NCBI GenBank assembly: GCA_033439265.1
Contig: JAVTVX010000010.1
Span: 4,278,001 to 4,342,000 of the forward strand
DNA length: 64,000 nt
Source of the DNA: Dillenia suffruticosa
Taxonomy: Eukaryota; Streptophyta; Magnoliopsida; Dilleniales; Dilleniaceae
Reading direction: 5' to 3'
Shown here piece after piece: positions 13,410 to 24,212 of the stretch. The notes beneath the pieces were generated by a model, which saw nothing but the letters and a program-made list of their open reading frames with translations, had not been told where the DNA came from and ran no database searches. How positions within the stretch are numbered: position 1 is the stretch's first letter; each line of letters opens with the position of its first letter. The position numbers and the translations under genes were made by a program.

Positions 13410-15071
13410 AAGATTGAACTGAGTTGGGCATTAATATTGGTGTAAAACTGAACATAAAATAATAAGTTAGTGTTTGGCTCGTACTTAAGAATCGAAATCA
13501 AAAATTTTAAGAATCTGAATCGGAAAAGAATTCCAATGTCAACTATTTGTTTCAAATTTTAGAATGGATGTATTTATCATTATTGATATTTGGTTTATAT
13601 ATCTTTAAAAATAGAAATCATATAATTGTCAATTTTACTCTCGATAAAAAATGTTTTAAAATTAATATTTTTATATTTTTATTTTATTTTCTTAAATTAT
13701 AACTATAATTATCACCAAAATTAAATTTTTTTAAAATTTTTTAAAATTTAAATTTAAATTTAAATATATTTTCTGATTATAGCAAAATTTGAGTTTCGTC
13801 ATAAACAAGATACTCCCTCTAAAAATTCAATCCATTTCAAACCAGATCTCATAAAAGAAATCACATTCAATGGCAAAACAATTAAGAATTGGATTTAGGA
13901 TCAATTAACAACTCAGAAAACCCCGTTGCCTTTTTTTTGTCCTTAAACCTTTTCTTACCCCCCGGAAAGTTTTGTGGTTTCAAGAGGAATATGTTTGGAT
14001 GAATGCTAGCAAGTGGGGTATGATGGCCTCAACTTCCAACCCAAAGGCTTTCAAATACCCATAAGTTTTTTTCATTTCCTTCCTACTCTCGCTAAAGTAG
14101 GACGAGAAGGAAGAAGAATGTGATGAAAATTGGGGTGATGAAGAGTCTTCACCATAGGAGTTAGAATCTGAAGATGATAAAAATTACGGTTTTTTGTTAT
14201 GATTAATTCTTCTAGATTTTGGAAAAAGAGAGAGAAGCGACCCCTTACCACTAGAGAGAGAGGTAAAGGTCACCCAAAAAGGGAAGAGAGAGAGAAGAGA
14301 GAAACGTGAGGTGATGGGAGAGAGACAGGAGGTGATGGGGGAGAGAGAGAAGAGATGGTTTGAGAGAGGAGAGAGAGAGAGAGAGAATTTAATGGAAGAG
14401 CAAATTGTAGCAAAGGATTTTTCCTGGGTTTGAGAGATGGATTTTGGATAAAATCTATCATTTTTCTTAAATTTCCCAAAACTCATACTTTAAAGGTTTT
14501 ATTTCCAAAACTTCTCCTTCATTCCGTTAATTCAAATAGATATGGGTTTCATTTTCATTCCTGAAACCCATACTATTTAACTAAACACCCGTTAAAATAG
14601 TTAAAATCATACCCAAAATAATTTAAATCAATTAATTAATAATTCAAATAAATGTAAATTCTATCACAAAATACCGATAACTCTATTAACATTTCATCTT
14701 TGAATAAAATAATTAACTTATAAGTGGTAGTCTGATATAGTAATCAAACACTGATAATAAGTTAACATATTAAGTTATAAATGTTTTTGAGCCGATTTAC
14801 AATTTACACGTAAAACTAAATAATTATCACTTGTTTATTACAGTATGTGCACACACAATTCTGTCAAAATACTGACTCTTTTGGACCGGTCAATATTCAC
14901 ATAAATTATACATGCTTAAACTTTTATATTTCAAAATAAAATAATTCTTACAATAGTGTTCATTTTGGCGAGATATTGTTTCAATTATTATATCTCAAAA
15001 TATCTATATAATAATTATTTAAGTTAAAAATTATAGATTTAATTAGATTTATATCTAATTTTGATCCAATA
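13410..15071. other. AT-rich intergenic DNA with a GA-rich tract
   Basis: A GAGA-rich tract spans about 14225-14395. The rest is AT-rich, and minus-strand frames of 69 and 100 codons are low-complexity products of the GA tract. No gene was recognised. Confidence 0.5.
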
Positions 15072-15081
15072 GACTTAAACT

Positions 15082-15276
15082 ACCAACATTTATTGACATA
15101 GGGGAAATGAGCACCTTCGTAATCAGGTCAGAAATTCAACTTCCCCTGGGTACAGAAGAACAATGTTGGAAAACCCGCCTCCACAAGATCGGCCTTGCAG
15201 CAGTCGATCCAGATTAGTTGGGATGAAATTCTGAATACTGGGTGGTGACCAATCCATGATATTAAAAAAAAGAAAT
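15082..15276 (+). mobile_element. SINE, about 195 bp, with 10-bp TSD
   Basis: Perfect direct repeats GACTTAAACT flank it at 15072-15081 and 15277-15286. The head GAGCACCTTCGTAATCAGGT and a following ATTCAACTTCCC resemble the part of a tRNA around box B. The 3' part, CCAGATTAGTTGGGATGAAA then a second pyrimidine-poor arm and GGGTGGTGACC, matches the 3' domain seen in the other copies here. It ends in an A-rich tail. Confidence 0.75.
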
Positions 15277-15387
15277 GACTTAAACTTGAAAATTGAACAT
15301 GTTTTAAGATCCTAATTTATAATCAGTTTTAACTCCAACAAAAAAATAATAATAATATATGTTTCACCCATTTGAAATTAGTGGCCT

Positions 15388-15477
15388 AGTCCCAAAGGGG
15401 ACAGTTTAGTGATACAAATCTCACTCCCCTAATTTGATGATTTCATGTTCAAATTCTTTTGCAACAAAAAAAAAAAA
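15388..15477 (+). mobile_element. Short SINE, second copy of the 5544-5632 family
   Basis: GTCCCAAAGGGGACAGTTTAG, GTTCAAATTCTTTTG and a poly(A) tail match the reverse complement of the element at 5544-5632. Imperfect repeats TAGTGGCCT (15379-15387) and TAGTGGTCC (15478-15486) flank it and are a probable TSD. Confidence 0.65.
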
Positions 15478-15848
15478 TAGTGGTCCATAATTCACTTTAT
15501 CTAATGGATTCTACAAATTGGGCCTTTTAGAGGAGGCCCAATTTTATGCTGAAGATTGACATATCAAAAGTGATTCATAATTCGACCCAATTAATTTATT
15601 CACTGGTTCATAATGAGTCCAATGGCCCTTAAATCAACCAAAAATCCAGCCTAAACCATATTATTTCAAGAATTAAAACGGTTTAAACCGGCCCATAAGT
15701 TAAAAATTAATTTCTTAATTTTTTACGGAATGTCACTTTATTAAAGTCCATGCATAAATAAAAAAAAAAAATTGGGGTTTGTCCTTCCATGATAAATCGA
15801 TTTGTGCAAGAAAACCTCACACAATCGTTTCATCAAACACTTGGTAGG

Positions 15849-15940
15849 TTTCGAAAAGTCAACCTTTAAAATGGATCCTATAATACTCGAATCGGATTAA
15901 TCGGGTAAAACCGAATACCGGTAGTGAAGACAAAAAAAAA
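15849..15940 (+). mobile_element. Probable 5'-truncated SINE
   Basis: Direct repeats of 14 bp with two mismatches lie at 15835-15848 (AAACACTTGGTAGG) and 15941-15954 (AAACACTTGATGGG). The body holds CGGATTAATCGGGTAAAACC then GAATACCGGTAG and an A tail, the same 3' domain as at 15200-15250. The tRNA-like head is missing or very decayed. Confidence 0.5.
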
Positions 15941-16178
15941 AAACACTTGATGGGCATAGAAATTTTCTCATCTTCTTCAAAATTTTTTGAATTCAACCAT
16001 CCCATTTTCTAACTCCTCTGATTCTCACCGATCTAATCTAAATCCAGAAAAAAAAAAAAAAATTATAGAACATTTTCCACCATTCTAGAAACAGATCCAA
16101 AATATTTTTTTATTAAATTTAAGAAACACAAACACCAAATTTTTCATTAAAATTTTCTCAGTGATTTAAGTATGTGTA

Positions 16179-16760
16179 GTTCTGATACCATTTATTAGGA
16201 TTAATTTAATGAAATACATCATCAATACAATATAGACTAATAACTCTTAAATTTACATGTCAAATCATTAAAAAAAATAACTAAAACAAAAATTAACTTA
16301 AGAGAAAATATATATGGATCTATACTTTCCACGTCTCCTTATTAATTTTCAATTAGTATTCTGTTTCAATTGACTTTTGAATACCTAAATCAGGATAAGC
16401 CTTCCAAATCTATAGTGCCCGTCCTAAGAAAATTTTTCTAGCCGATAGAATGTCAAAAAATTGAAAATTCACTGAGAACCACAACTTCTCTATATAATTA
16501 TAATAAATTAGATTTTGACTTTCCCTATTTATTTTTCTATTACTTCCTTTTCAACCCATCACATAAAAGTAAGTTATTACTTTAAATTTCTACACATATT
16601 TATCAAAATCACACTCTATGTGATATATTAAAACCCTATAAAAATATACTATAGGAAATCACATTTATTAGAACTATATTTTAAATGAAAATTCAAATAT
16701 ATAATTATGTATTTATTGTCCCAATGTTGGATTAAATATCTAACATTATACTCTTGGAGC
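16179..16760 (-). mobile_element. Possible LTR relic with primer-binding site
   Basis: On the minus strand AATGGTATCAGAAC (16179-16192) resembles the methionine-tRNA primer-binding site that follows a 5' LTR. AT-rich sequence to its right could be that LTR. No second LTR was found. Confidence 0.3.
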
Positions 16761-16817
16761 ATTACTTCATTAGAAAAAACTGATTTTTGGGTAATTCCCA
16801 CATTATTAAACTTACAG

Positions 16818-16822
<5 letters not shown>

Positions 16823-16854
<32 letters not shown>
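16823..16854. repeat. (TA)n microsatellite
   Basis: Uninterrupted alternation of T and A. Similar shorter tracts lie near 23120, 23805, 30050, 33370 and 57635. Confidence 0.95.
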
Positions 16855-16860
<6 letters not shown>

Positions 16861-17321
16861 TGCATATGTATTTTATAATATATATATATATATAATAGTA
16901 AATTGAGTTTTAATTCTAAATTTTAATATCATTTGTTTGATATAGAAAGAAAAAATTAAAAATTATAATAATTAAAATTATGATCAAATAATAATAACAT
17001 AAAATCAAAATCTGAAAATAAAAATAAAGAGAATGAATTTAAAAAATAATAAAAAATAAAAATAAATTATTCATAAAAATTTTAAATAATAATAAAAAAT
17101 TATTATTATATACATAACTTAAAAAAAATACGAATATCGATGACATGATCCAAATGCATGTCCTCAACTTATTGTCGGAGTGCCATGTTTCGAGGGGTGT
17201 GTCACGGACCCAAGTGATGGATTCAAGTCCAATAGCAAAATTCAGTCCAAAAAATTGACCTGTTGGGTGAAAAAATCTATTTGATTTAAATAGTATTTTA
17301 TAATTTTTTGAAAATTTGATA

Positions 17322-17705
17322 TGAAAGCATTCTCTTATGCATTTACAGCGAAATAAATGTTGAATGTCCCAAGATCTAGGGTCGGATCACTAACCTTTTC
17401 GATGTACGGATCCGAAAAATGTCACAAATGGATCAATCTCCTTTCTCTTTCACAATCCAAGAGTCTTTTTGATAGAATGGATATGATGTATGTAGATCTT
17501 CTTCCTTATCCTTTTTTCTTTTCTCTCCCAACCCTCTTTTTGCACCATTGATGGAATGGGGGTGGTTATTGGGGAGTTGGAGTTGGTTTTTTCCATAAAA
17601 AACCACTCCCTCCCTTCCCTCCTTTGGCAAATTCAAAAATAAAGGGAAATGGGTTTGGGTCAAACCCACATGGACGACCCGACCCGGTTTTTCCCATAAC
17701 TTACA
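17322..17705 (-). repeat. 3' LTR of the copia element
   Basis: Matches 24647-25031 almost base for base and is bounded by TG and CA on the minus strand, with TGATA outside. Confidence 0.96.
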
Positions 17706-17716
17706 TCTCCCACTCG
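17706..17716 (-). promoter_or_regulatory. Polypurine tract of the copia element
   Basis: CGAGTGGGAGA on the minus strand immediately before the 3' LTR; this is where plus-strand DNA synthesis would be primed. Confidence 0.85.
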
Positions 17717-18784
17717 CACATGAGGGTTAGACCTACATTTTGCTCAATCACTTCCATATACCATCGATTTCATACAGACAAATGGATCGTGTGACCAGCG
17801 AGTACATCAAGAGCTCATAGCTACACACCGTTTAAGGATATATAACAGCTCAAGATCTAATACTATGAGGACATCAAATCTCGCTATACCCCAAACCTCT
17901 TTTTACTATATATATATAGAGTCACTGTACCTCTTATCCCTCTATTAATAAACGAGAGCATACTTGACTCATTTCAACTATGCATTCACAATTATGTTTC
18001 AGAATATCAAGTTAAAAACATAACTGGCCAGTCTGTGAATACAAAAATTATGTACAAACTTTAAGACAGTCTTCCTTTCGCACTACTATCTTTCCACTTC
18101 ATTTTAGCTGCTTTCCTAGTCATGCACCGCAAAATCGAATCACGCATGATCTATTGGTTACATGCTAAAGTAGCAACACTAAAAATAAACTTTCAAGAAA
18201 CAGGCGAAAGTCTTAAGGGTATTAAATGAGGTTAATTACAAACCTCTGGATCTCACACAATGAGATAGAGGGATTTATCAACTCATTTCCCATAGGGTCA
18301 CTGAAAGCACACGTGGTATGAACACGTGCTACGATGCCTTTTCTATTTATTTAGAAGCGTATGTCTATTTCAAAATTATAATACATCGTACAGGTTTTAG
18401 TCCAAGTATATCACGATACTGACTTGATTCTCTTTTCTTATAATTCCTCCAAAAACTTTTCCAAGAGAGAACCACACCTGGCTTCTAGACAAGTGTAATG
18501 GATTGTGGGAAATCCATTTCGATTATCCAATAAGTAAATATCAACGATAATCTCATCTTAGTTCTGTACTAAGGTGGCTAATTTATGTTAATTATCCAAA
18601 ATTAATATTGCCTCATCTCTACATATCACATAGATATTAGAGGCGATTGCTCGTGTGTGAGAGCCAATCTTCCAAACTTGTCCGACATACTTTTTAATCA
18701 AGACATAAGAACTCGCAAATGCAAAGAAATTCAAATGTCATATAATAATGAGCATTACATCACGTTCATTGCTTATACATACAA
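17717..18784 (-). other. 3' untranslated part of the copia element
   Basis: About 1.07 kb between the pol stop and the polypurine tract. No env-like or other coding frame could be recognised in it. Confidence 0.6.
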
Positions 18785-20413
18785 TTACACTCTACGCAAT
18801 CCTAGAGATTTTACATGTTTCAGAAATACATCTCTAAGTATCGGTTTCGTAAATGGATCAGCCACCATTAAATGCGTAGATAAATACTTCAATGTCACCT
18901 CTCCTTTTTCAACAATGTCTCGAATAAAGTTGAATTTTGTATCAATGTGTTTGGTTTTCCCATGATATTTGGGATCTCTCGTATAAGCGATTGTTGTTTG
19001 ACTATCACAATAAATTGTCACAGCTCCCACTGTGTCGCTTACGATCCCTAAATGCTGTAAAAAACGTTTCAACCAAACACACTCCTGAACTGCTGAAGCA
19101 CAAGCTACAAACTCTGCTTCCATCGTCGACAGTGATACACATGTTTGTTTCTTACTTCTCCAAGAGATGACGCCTTTATTTAGCAAGAAAACATAACCTG
19201 AGGTGGACTTACGTTCATCTAAGTCACCACCCCAATCAGCATCTGTGTATCCGCTCAATAACAAGTCATTTCCTTGATAACAAAGGGAATAATTAGCAGT
19301 TCCTTTCAGGTATCTTAGAATCCTCTTCACAGCTGTCCAGTGACCTTTACCTGGATTGGATTGATACCTGCTGACCAAACCCACGACATAGCAGATGTCA
19401 GGGCGAGTACACATCATAGCGTACATCAGACTCCCAACAGCGCTGGAATACGGTACTTTTGACATCTCATGTTTTTCTTCAGCGGTCTTTGGGCACATTG
19501 CTAAACTTAAACTTTCGCCTTTAGTTACAGGAGTATCAATAGGTTTACAGCTATCCATCCTAAATCGTTCTAAAATCTTTTTAATATAAGATTCTTGAGA
19601 TAAAGCTAACAATCTCTTAGAACGATCTCTGTGGATCTTAACACCCAGTATGTACTCTGCTTCACCCATGTCCTTCATTTCAAAATTTGATGATAACCAA
19701 CTTTTGATATTCAGGACATACTCCATATCATTTCTGGCTAACAATATGTCATCGACATACAGACTTAGAATTACAAATTTATCATTGGACTTTTTCACAT
19801 AAATACAATGGTCTTCGTCTATCATTACGAAGTCGTAAGAGATTACGGATCTATGAAATCTCAAATACCATTGTCTTGAAGACTGTTTAAGGCCATAAAT
19901 TGATCTATTCAATTTACAAACTTTATTTTCTTGACCTTTAACAATGAAACCTACTGGTTGTTCCATGTAGATTTCTTCTTTAAGTTCTCCATTGAGAAAC
20001 GCAGTCTTCACATCCATTTGATGTAATTCTAAATCTAAATTGGCTACAATAGCTAATAATAAGCGAATAGAGGCAAATCTCACTACTGGTGAAAATGTTT
20101 CTTCATAATCAATACCCTCTTGTTGGGTATAACCTTTTGCAACCAATCGAGCTTTGTACCTCTCAATTGTTCCATCAGCTTTACGTTTAATTTTAAGAAC
20201 CCATTTGTTCCCAATAGGTTTGCGCCCAGGTGGAAGATCAACCAGTTCCCAAACATAGTTGAAATCCATCGACTCTATTTCTTCCTCCATTGCTTTTATC
20301 CACTCATCCTTGACAGGATAAGATAAAGCCTCGTTCACATTTTTCGGCTCATCCTCGTCCTGTGGAGAAATGATGAAGGTGTGCCCTTCAATTTCGTAAT
20401 GACGTTTGGGCAC
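18785..20413 (-). CDS. Copia reverse transcriptase and RNase H
   Basis: The open frame has 542 codons. The reverse transcriptase shows the conserved HQMDVKTAFLNGEL and SLYVDDILLARND segments, the latter with the catalytic aspartates. RNase H follows with YTDADWGGDLDERKSTSGY and the acidic residue in STMEAEFVA. The end, HLMVADPFTKP, is the usual copia C terminus. The frame is intact from 20413 but is not the start of a protein: it continues upstream as SIRKSTRKAVPKRHYE to about 20510, where a frameshift separates it from the region at 20464-20673. In the family it is the last part of one gag-pol polyprotein. Confidence 0.96.
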   Translation of the reverse strand: MPKRHYEIEGHTFIISPQDEDEPKNVNEALSYPVKDEWIKAMEEEIESMDFNYVWELVDLPPGRKPIGNKWVLKIKRKADGTIERYKARLVAKGYTQQEGIDYEETFSPVVRFASIRLLLAIVANLDLELHQMDVKTAFLNGELKEEIYMEQPVGFIVKGQENKVCKLNRSIYGLKQSSRQWYLRFHRSVISYDFVMIDEDHCIYVKKSNDKFVILSLYVDDILLARNDMEYVLNIKSWLSSNFEMKDMGEAEYILGVKIHRDRSKRLLALSQESYIKKILERFRMDSCKPIDTPVTKGESLSLAMCPKTAEEKHEMSKVPYSSAVGSLMYAMMCTRPDICYVVGLVSRYQSNPGKGHWTAVKRILRYLKGTANYSLCYQGNDLLLSGYTDADWGGDLDERKSTSGYVFLLNKGVISWRSKKQTCVSLSTMEAEFVACASAVQECVWLKRFLQHLGIVSDTVGAVTIYCDSQTTIAYTRDPKYHGKTKHIDTKFNFIRDIVEKGEVTLKYLSTHLMVADPFTKPILRDVFLKHVKSLGLRRV

Positions 20414-20463
20414 AGCTTTCCTAGTACTTTTCCGAATTGATGATTCGGTTGGATCGTTAGAAT

Positions 20464-20673
20464 TTAAATCCCTCCCACTGGGATCATCTGGGGATTCAAC
20501 TTCTCGTAATTCCCTTGATCCACCTGCACGGAACCATCATTTGAATTATTTAATTCAAACAAAGGTTCTCCTTTTGTTATATCACCTTTACTAGGAAAAT
20601 CATTTTCCAAGAACGTTACATTTCGTGATTCAATTTCGGTTACAGTACCATCTTCTCTTTCACCGATGAACAC
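20464..20673 (-). pseudogene. Copia pol linker between integrase and reverse transcriptase
   Basis: The peptide SKGYVFIGEREDGTVTEIES is what follows integrase in copia polyproteins. It is cut off from integrase by a TAG codon at 20684-20686 and from the reverse transcriptase by a frameshift near 20500. These two lesions disable this copy's pol. Confidence 0.8.
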
Positions 20674-20685
20674 ATAACCTTTTGA

Positions 20686-21894
20686 CTAATGAGAATATCT
20701 AATAAAGATACATTTCTTCCCCCGGAGACCAAGCTTTCCAAATTTATTAGAAGGATCATGAACATATGCTGCCGATCCCCAAGGTCTAAGATCAGTCAGA
20801 CTTGGTGTCCTACCAGTCCATAGTTCGTACGGTGTTGTGGGTACTGTTTTTGAAGGCACTCTATTTAAAATATAGGTCGCAGTTAATAATGCATCTCCCC
20901 AAAAGGAAATTGGCAAGTTAGCCTGCGCCATCATAGATCTCGTCATTTCTAACAACGTCCTATTCCTCCTCTCAGCAACACCATTTTGTTGAGGCGTGTG
21001 GGGAATAGTCAATTGTCTAATTATTCCTTTTTCATTACACAGATCATTGAACTGATCTGATAGATATTCACGCCCTCGATCTGTTCTTAAGGCTTTAATC
21101 GTTCTATCCATTTGATTCTCTACTTCATTCATATAACGTCGAAAACACTCAAGTGCTTCAGACTTGTGAGTAATCAAATAGACATGACCAAAACGCGTGA
21201 AATCATCAATAAAAGTAATGAAATATGACGCTCCATGCCTAGCCTTCACATTCATTGGACCACAAATGTCAGAGTGAACCAATTGTAATGGAAGTTCAGC
21301 CCTCACGGCTTTTCCAAAAGGTTTTCGAGTCATCTTCCCGGCAAGACAATATTCACAATTCGGTAAATCAACTTTAGTAAGCGAACCCAATAGTCCTGCT
21401 TTCAGAAGTCGATTCATCCTGTCCTGCCCTATGTGACCAAGTCTAGCATGCCATACTTTATCATCTATATTAGCATTACTAGAAGAGCAAACATTTAACG
21501 AAATATAATGATTAGTATAACAGTTAAACATTTGTCTGTCACAATCTAAAGTAAGAAATCCATTTAACAGATGTCCAGTACCATAAAACACACCACCATT
21601 ATAAATACAAACCCTATCACGAGTAAAGTTCAAGTCATAGCCAAGTTTAAGAAGAACAATAACAGAGACTAAATTTCGTCGAATTTCTGGTGCAAAGAGA
21701 ACATCATGTAAGATTAGAGTTTGGCCACTTCGTAACTCCAGTTTACAAGTGCTAATTCCTTTGACTTCTACTCTTGTATTGTTTCCTACGTATATCCATC
21801 TTGCACCAGGAGGAACTCGACGAAAGTCCACGAACGCTTCTCGATCTCTTGTCACATGGTCTGTTGCTCCTGAGTCTTTTTCGGCTCGGGACAT
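20686..21894 (-). CDS. Copia protease and integrase
   Basis: The frame starts with the aspartic protease segment DSGATDHVT. Next come the pre-integrase zinc finger region (WHARLGHIGQDRM and CEYC) and the integrase core with the acidic triad in HSDICGP, RTDRGREYL and NGVAERRN. It ends with KLGLRGKKCIF before a TAG stop. Its first codons overlap the end of gag in another frame (21852-21894) around the run GCCGAAAAAGAC. Copia elements normally have one gag-pol frame, so a point indel here is the simplest reading, though a run of five A could also support ribosomal slippage. Confidence 0.94.
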   Translation of the reverse strand: MSRAEKDSGATDHVTRDREAFVDFRRVPPGARWIYVGNNTRVEVKGISTCKLELRSGQTLILHDVLFAPEIRRNLVSVIVLLKLGYDLNFTRDRVCIYNGGVFYGTGHLLNGFLTLDCDRQMFNCYTNHYISLNVCSSSNANIDDKVWHARLGHIGQDRMNRLLKAGLLGSLTKVDLPNCEYCLAGKMTRKPFGKAVRAELPLQLVHSDICGPMNVKARHGASYFITFIDDFTRFGHVYLITHKSEALECFRRYMNEVENQMDRTIKALRTDRGREYLSDQFNDLCNEKGIIRQLTIPHTPQQNGVAERRNRTLLEMTRSMMAQANLPISFWGDALLTATYILNRVPSKTVPTTPYELWTGRTPSLTDLRPWGSAAYVHDPSNKFGKLGLRGKKCIFIRYSH

Positions 21895-22772
21895 TCTCGA
21901 GCGAAATGACCAAGAGCTTTACAATTGTAGCACTTCAGTTTGCTCTTATCCTTCTTTTTCCAAAACCGCTTGCGCTTGTTCTTGCGGTTGGAATTGCTCT
22001 TCTTAAACCCTTCCGCAATGTCCTTCCCTTTCTTGCCCTTGTTCTTGTTCCCTTTCCGTTTAAAGCCCGCAACTTTCTGGGAACTTGACTCAGCTACAAA
22101 GGCATTAGAAATCGATTTTGCAGCACCAAGCCGCTCATCTTCGAGTTCTACGTGGCGAGCAGCATCAGCGAAAGTCTTAATGCTATCATTGTGAGTCAAA
22201 TTGACCTTCAAGTGCTCCCACTGGTTTGGAAGGGATCGGATTAAAGCTTGAACCTGTTGCTCATCAGATAAAACATGACCTGCTGACTTCAATTCCCTTA
22301 TCATGTTTGACATGGTTCTGAGGTGTAGTTTGATATTGTGATCGGACTTCTTTTTGTACGTGTCAAACTTGATAGTCAACTGTCTCAGACGGGTCACACT
22401 GGTACCTCCATACTTCTCTCTGAGGTACACCCATATGTCATGAGCAGTAGGGAATTGCTCACATTCATGTATGAGATCATCAACTACAGAACTAACCAGA
22501 ATGCCACGTGCAGTGGAATTTTTTTTCTTCCACGCCTGGTAAGCTTCTTGATCTCTTCTTTGTTGAGCAGTGTTTCCAATTCCAGGGTCTTGCATGATAT
22601 GGTTGATACCCTCCAAGGCATCCTGCTCTTCCAGTACATACCATATCTTGTGGCGCCAAATGTCATAATTGTCGCCATTAAACTTATCACCTTTATTCAA
22701 ATCTGCTATTATTGATTTTGATGCCATGGTCTGGGTTTTCAAAGAGAGACTATTATAAGTATTCATGCTCAT
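21852..22772 (-). CDS. Copia gag with CCHC zinc knuckle
   Basis: The 306-codon frame is a capsid-nucleocapsid protein. Early residues DKFNGDNYDIWRHKIW and the middle YGGTSVTRLRQLTIKFD belong to the UBN2-type gag region of copia elements. A lysine-rich stretch precedes the knuckle CYNCKALGHFAREC at about 281-294. The first ATG is at 22772; a second in-frame ATG (MASKSII, residue 16) fits the family start better. It ends at a stop shortly after the knuckle because of the frame change to pol. Confidence 0.95.
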   Translation of the reverse strand: MSMNTYNSLSLKTQTMASKSIIADLNKGDKFNGDNYDIWRHKIWYVLEEQDALEGINHIMQDPGIGNTAQQRRDQEAYQAWKKKNSTARGILVSSVVDDLIHECEQFPTAHDIWVYLREKYGGTSVTRLRQLTIKFDTYKKKSDHNIKLHLRTMSNMIRELKSAGHVLSDEQQVQALIRSLPNQWEHLKVNLTHNDSIKTFADAARHVELEDERLGAAKSISNAFVAESSSQKVAGFKRKGNKNKGKKGKDIAEGFKKSNSNRKNKRKRFWKKKDKSKLKCYNCKALGHFARECPEPKKTQEQQTM

Positions 22773-23140
22773 TCATTCATATAATTTTGTACATGAAATC
22801 TAATAAATTTATCATAAACGAACATAAGGTGTAAACTCGAAAGATCACTAAGTTCCCAATCATCATCCATCATCCAAATGTTTGATTATCATAAATTTGA
22901 TTTCAAAGTAACAAAATTCTTTTAGTCTTAGGTGAGAATTACTTAAATTCTTCCAACCTAAAAAACTCCCACAAAAAAAAATCATGTGAATTTAGAACAT
23001 ATCTCTTCACATGCTCGCATAAATATACAAAGTATGCACATTGTTGATACAAAAAAAAAATTACATCATATTTTCATGGCATTGTTCTCATTACAGTAGA
23101 TAACTATGCACAAAGAAAAAAAATATATATATATATATAA

Positions 23141-23635
23141 TCAAATTTCTTTTTTCTTGTCTTTCTTATCTTCCATATACATGCGAGTGACCATATTGAC
23201 TATCCCAACTGAAAGTCTATCTCTCGGAGTAAATCTCCTAACTGCTTGGGGTGTAGAGCCATTGATCTTTAGAGATAACGCCCTTTTCATTTTAGTCTCT
23301 ATCTCCTTAGCTCTCCACATCTTAAGCAATTTTAGTCTGAAATCTTTAAGGTAGAGACGCTTATTGTCCTCTAATATTTTGTCAGCCATTCCAACCAAAT
23401 GATCAGAGAGAGAGTTTCTTATAATTTTAATCTCGACTTCGTCGCCTCCAAACCAGTGACCCAAACGTCGAAGTTCATAACGTTTTCGACTCATAACCCA
23501 CAAATGTTGCGGCAAAGTATGCGTTGCTTTCATCTTATAATGCAACATCATATATAGTTTTGCCAAACGTTCTGGGGTCCTCTCATCTCGGCATCTCCCC
23601 CGGAGAGGTGCAAGGGTACGTCTGATTCTCACCAT
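23141..23635 (-). CDS. Unknown 164-codon frame in the copia leader
   Basis: The frame lies between the primer-binding site and gag, on the same strand as both, where copia elements usually carry no gene. It starts MVRIRRTLAPLRGRC and ends MYMEDKKDKKKEI. It is rich in lysine and arginine over its whole length and predicted to be soluble; I see no membrane segment or known motif. Just before the ATG is CCCCATTTTAG, which looks like a splice acceptor after a pyrimidine-rich tract, so the frame might be a downstream exon. It could be an accessory gene of the element, a captured host exon or a chance frame. Its freedom from stops, beside a gag-pol with three lesions, is notable but not proof of function. 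Confidence 0.45.
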   Translation of the reverse strand: MVRIRRTLAPLRGRCRDERTPERLAKLYMMLHYKMKATHTLPQHLWVMSRKRYELRRLGHWFGGDEVEIKIIRNSLSDHLVGMADKILEDNKRLYLKDFRLKLLKMWRAKEIETKMKRALSLKINGSTPQAVRRFTPRDRLSVGIVNMVTRMYMEDKKDKKKEI

Positions 23636-23794
23636 ATCCCTAAAATGGGGTAAATATTAGATTGGTCACGAAGCCAACCAAACAAATTTTTTTTTTTTTT
23701 TAAAAAAAAAACACCATTCACAATTTGTACTTGAATTAATGAGTACAAATCAAATATGTGTTATAAAATTTAATTCGGGTAGACATAATCTGGA

Positions 23795-23830
<36 letters not shown>

Positions 23831-24010
23831 TTTAAACATGTGAGAAATTTTCATAATTTTGTCTCACTTGTTAATTGGTTTTTCTGCAATTTTCAAATAA
23901 AATTTATAACTTAATGAATATTTTCAGTCAAAAAAAATAATTTAAAAATACAGAAAAAACAATCAAAAAATAATAAAAATAAATAAAAAAACAGGGGCCT
24001 GAGAGGGTGC

Positions 24011-24053
24011 TTCACGCGCCCTCACGCGCCGCTTGGTTGCGGCGGCGCGTGAA
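24011..24053. other. GC-rich stem-loop in the copia leader
   Basis: CACGCGCCGC (24023-24032) pairs with GCGGCGCGTG (24042-24051) around a 9-nt loop, and TTCACGCGCC (24011-24020) can compete for GGCGCGTGAA (24044-24053). A smaller palindrome, ATCCGGCCACCGGAT, follows near 24078. The GC content here contrasts with the AT-rich surroundings. A role in RNA dimerisation or packaging is speculation. Confidence 0.65.
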
Positions 24054-24212
24054 GTCCACGCGCCGCCTTCCCGGCGGAATCCGGCCACCGGATTTTGCCT
24101 ACCCCCCATTTTTGGGGTCTCTGAATCTAATAGTGCTTTCAGTTTTCTGATCTGAGGTCTGGATCATGACGTTTGGGCTTCATAACCCACGGCCCGAGAG
24201 TGGGATTTGTGC

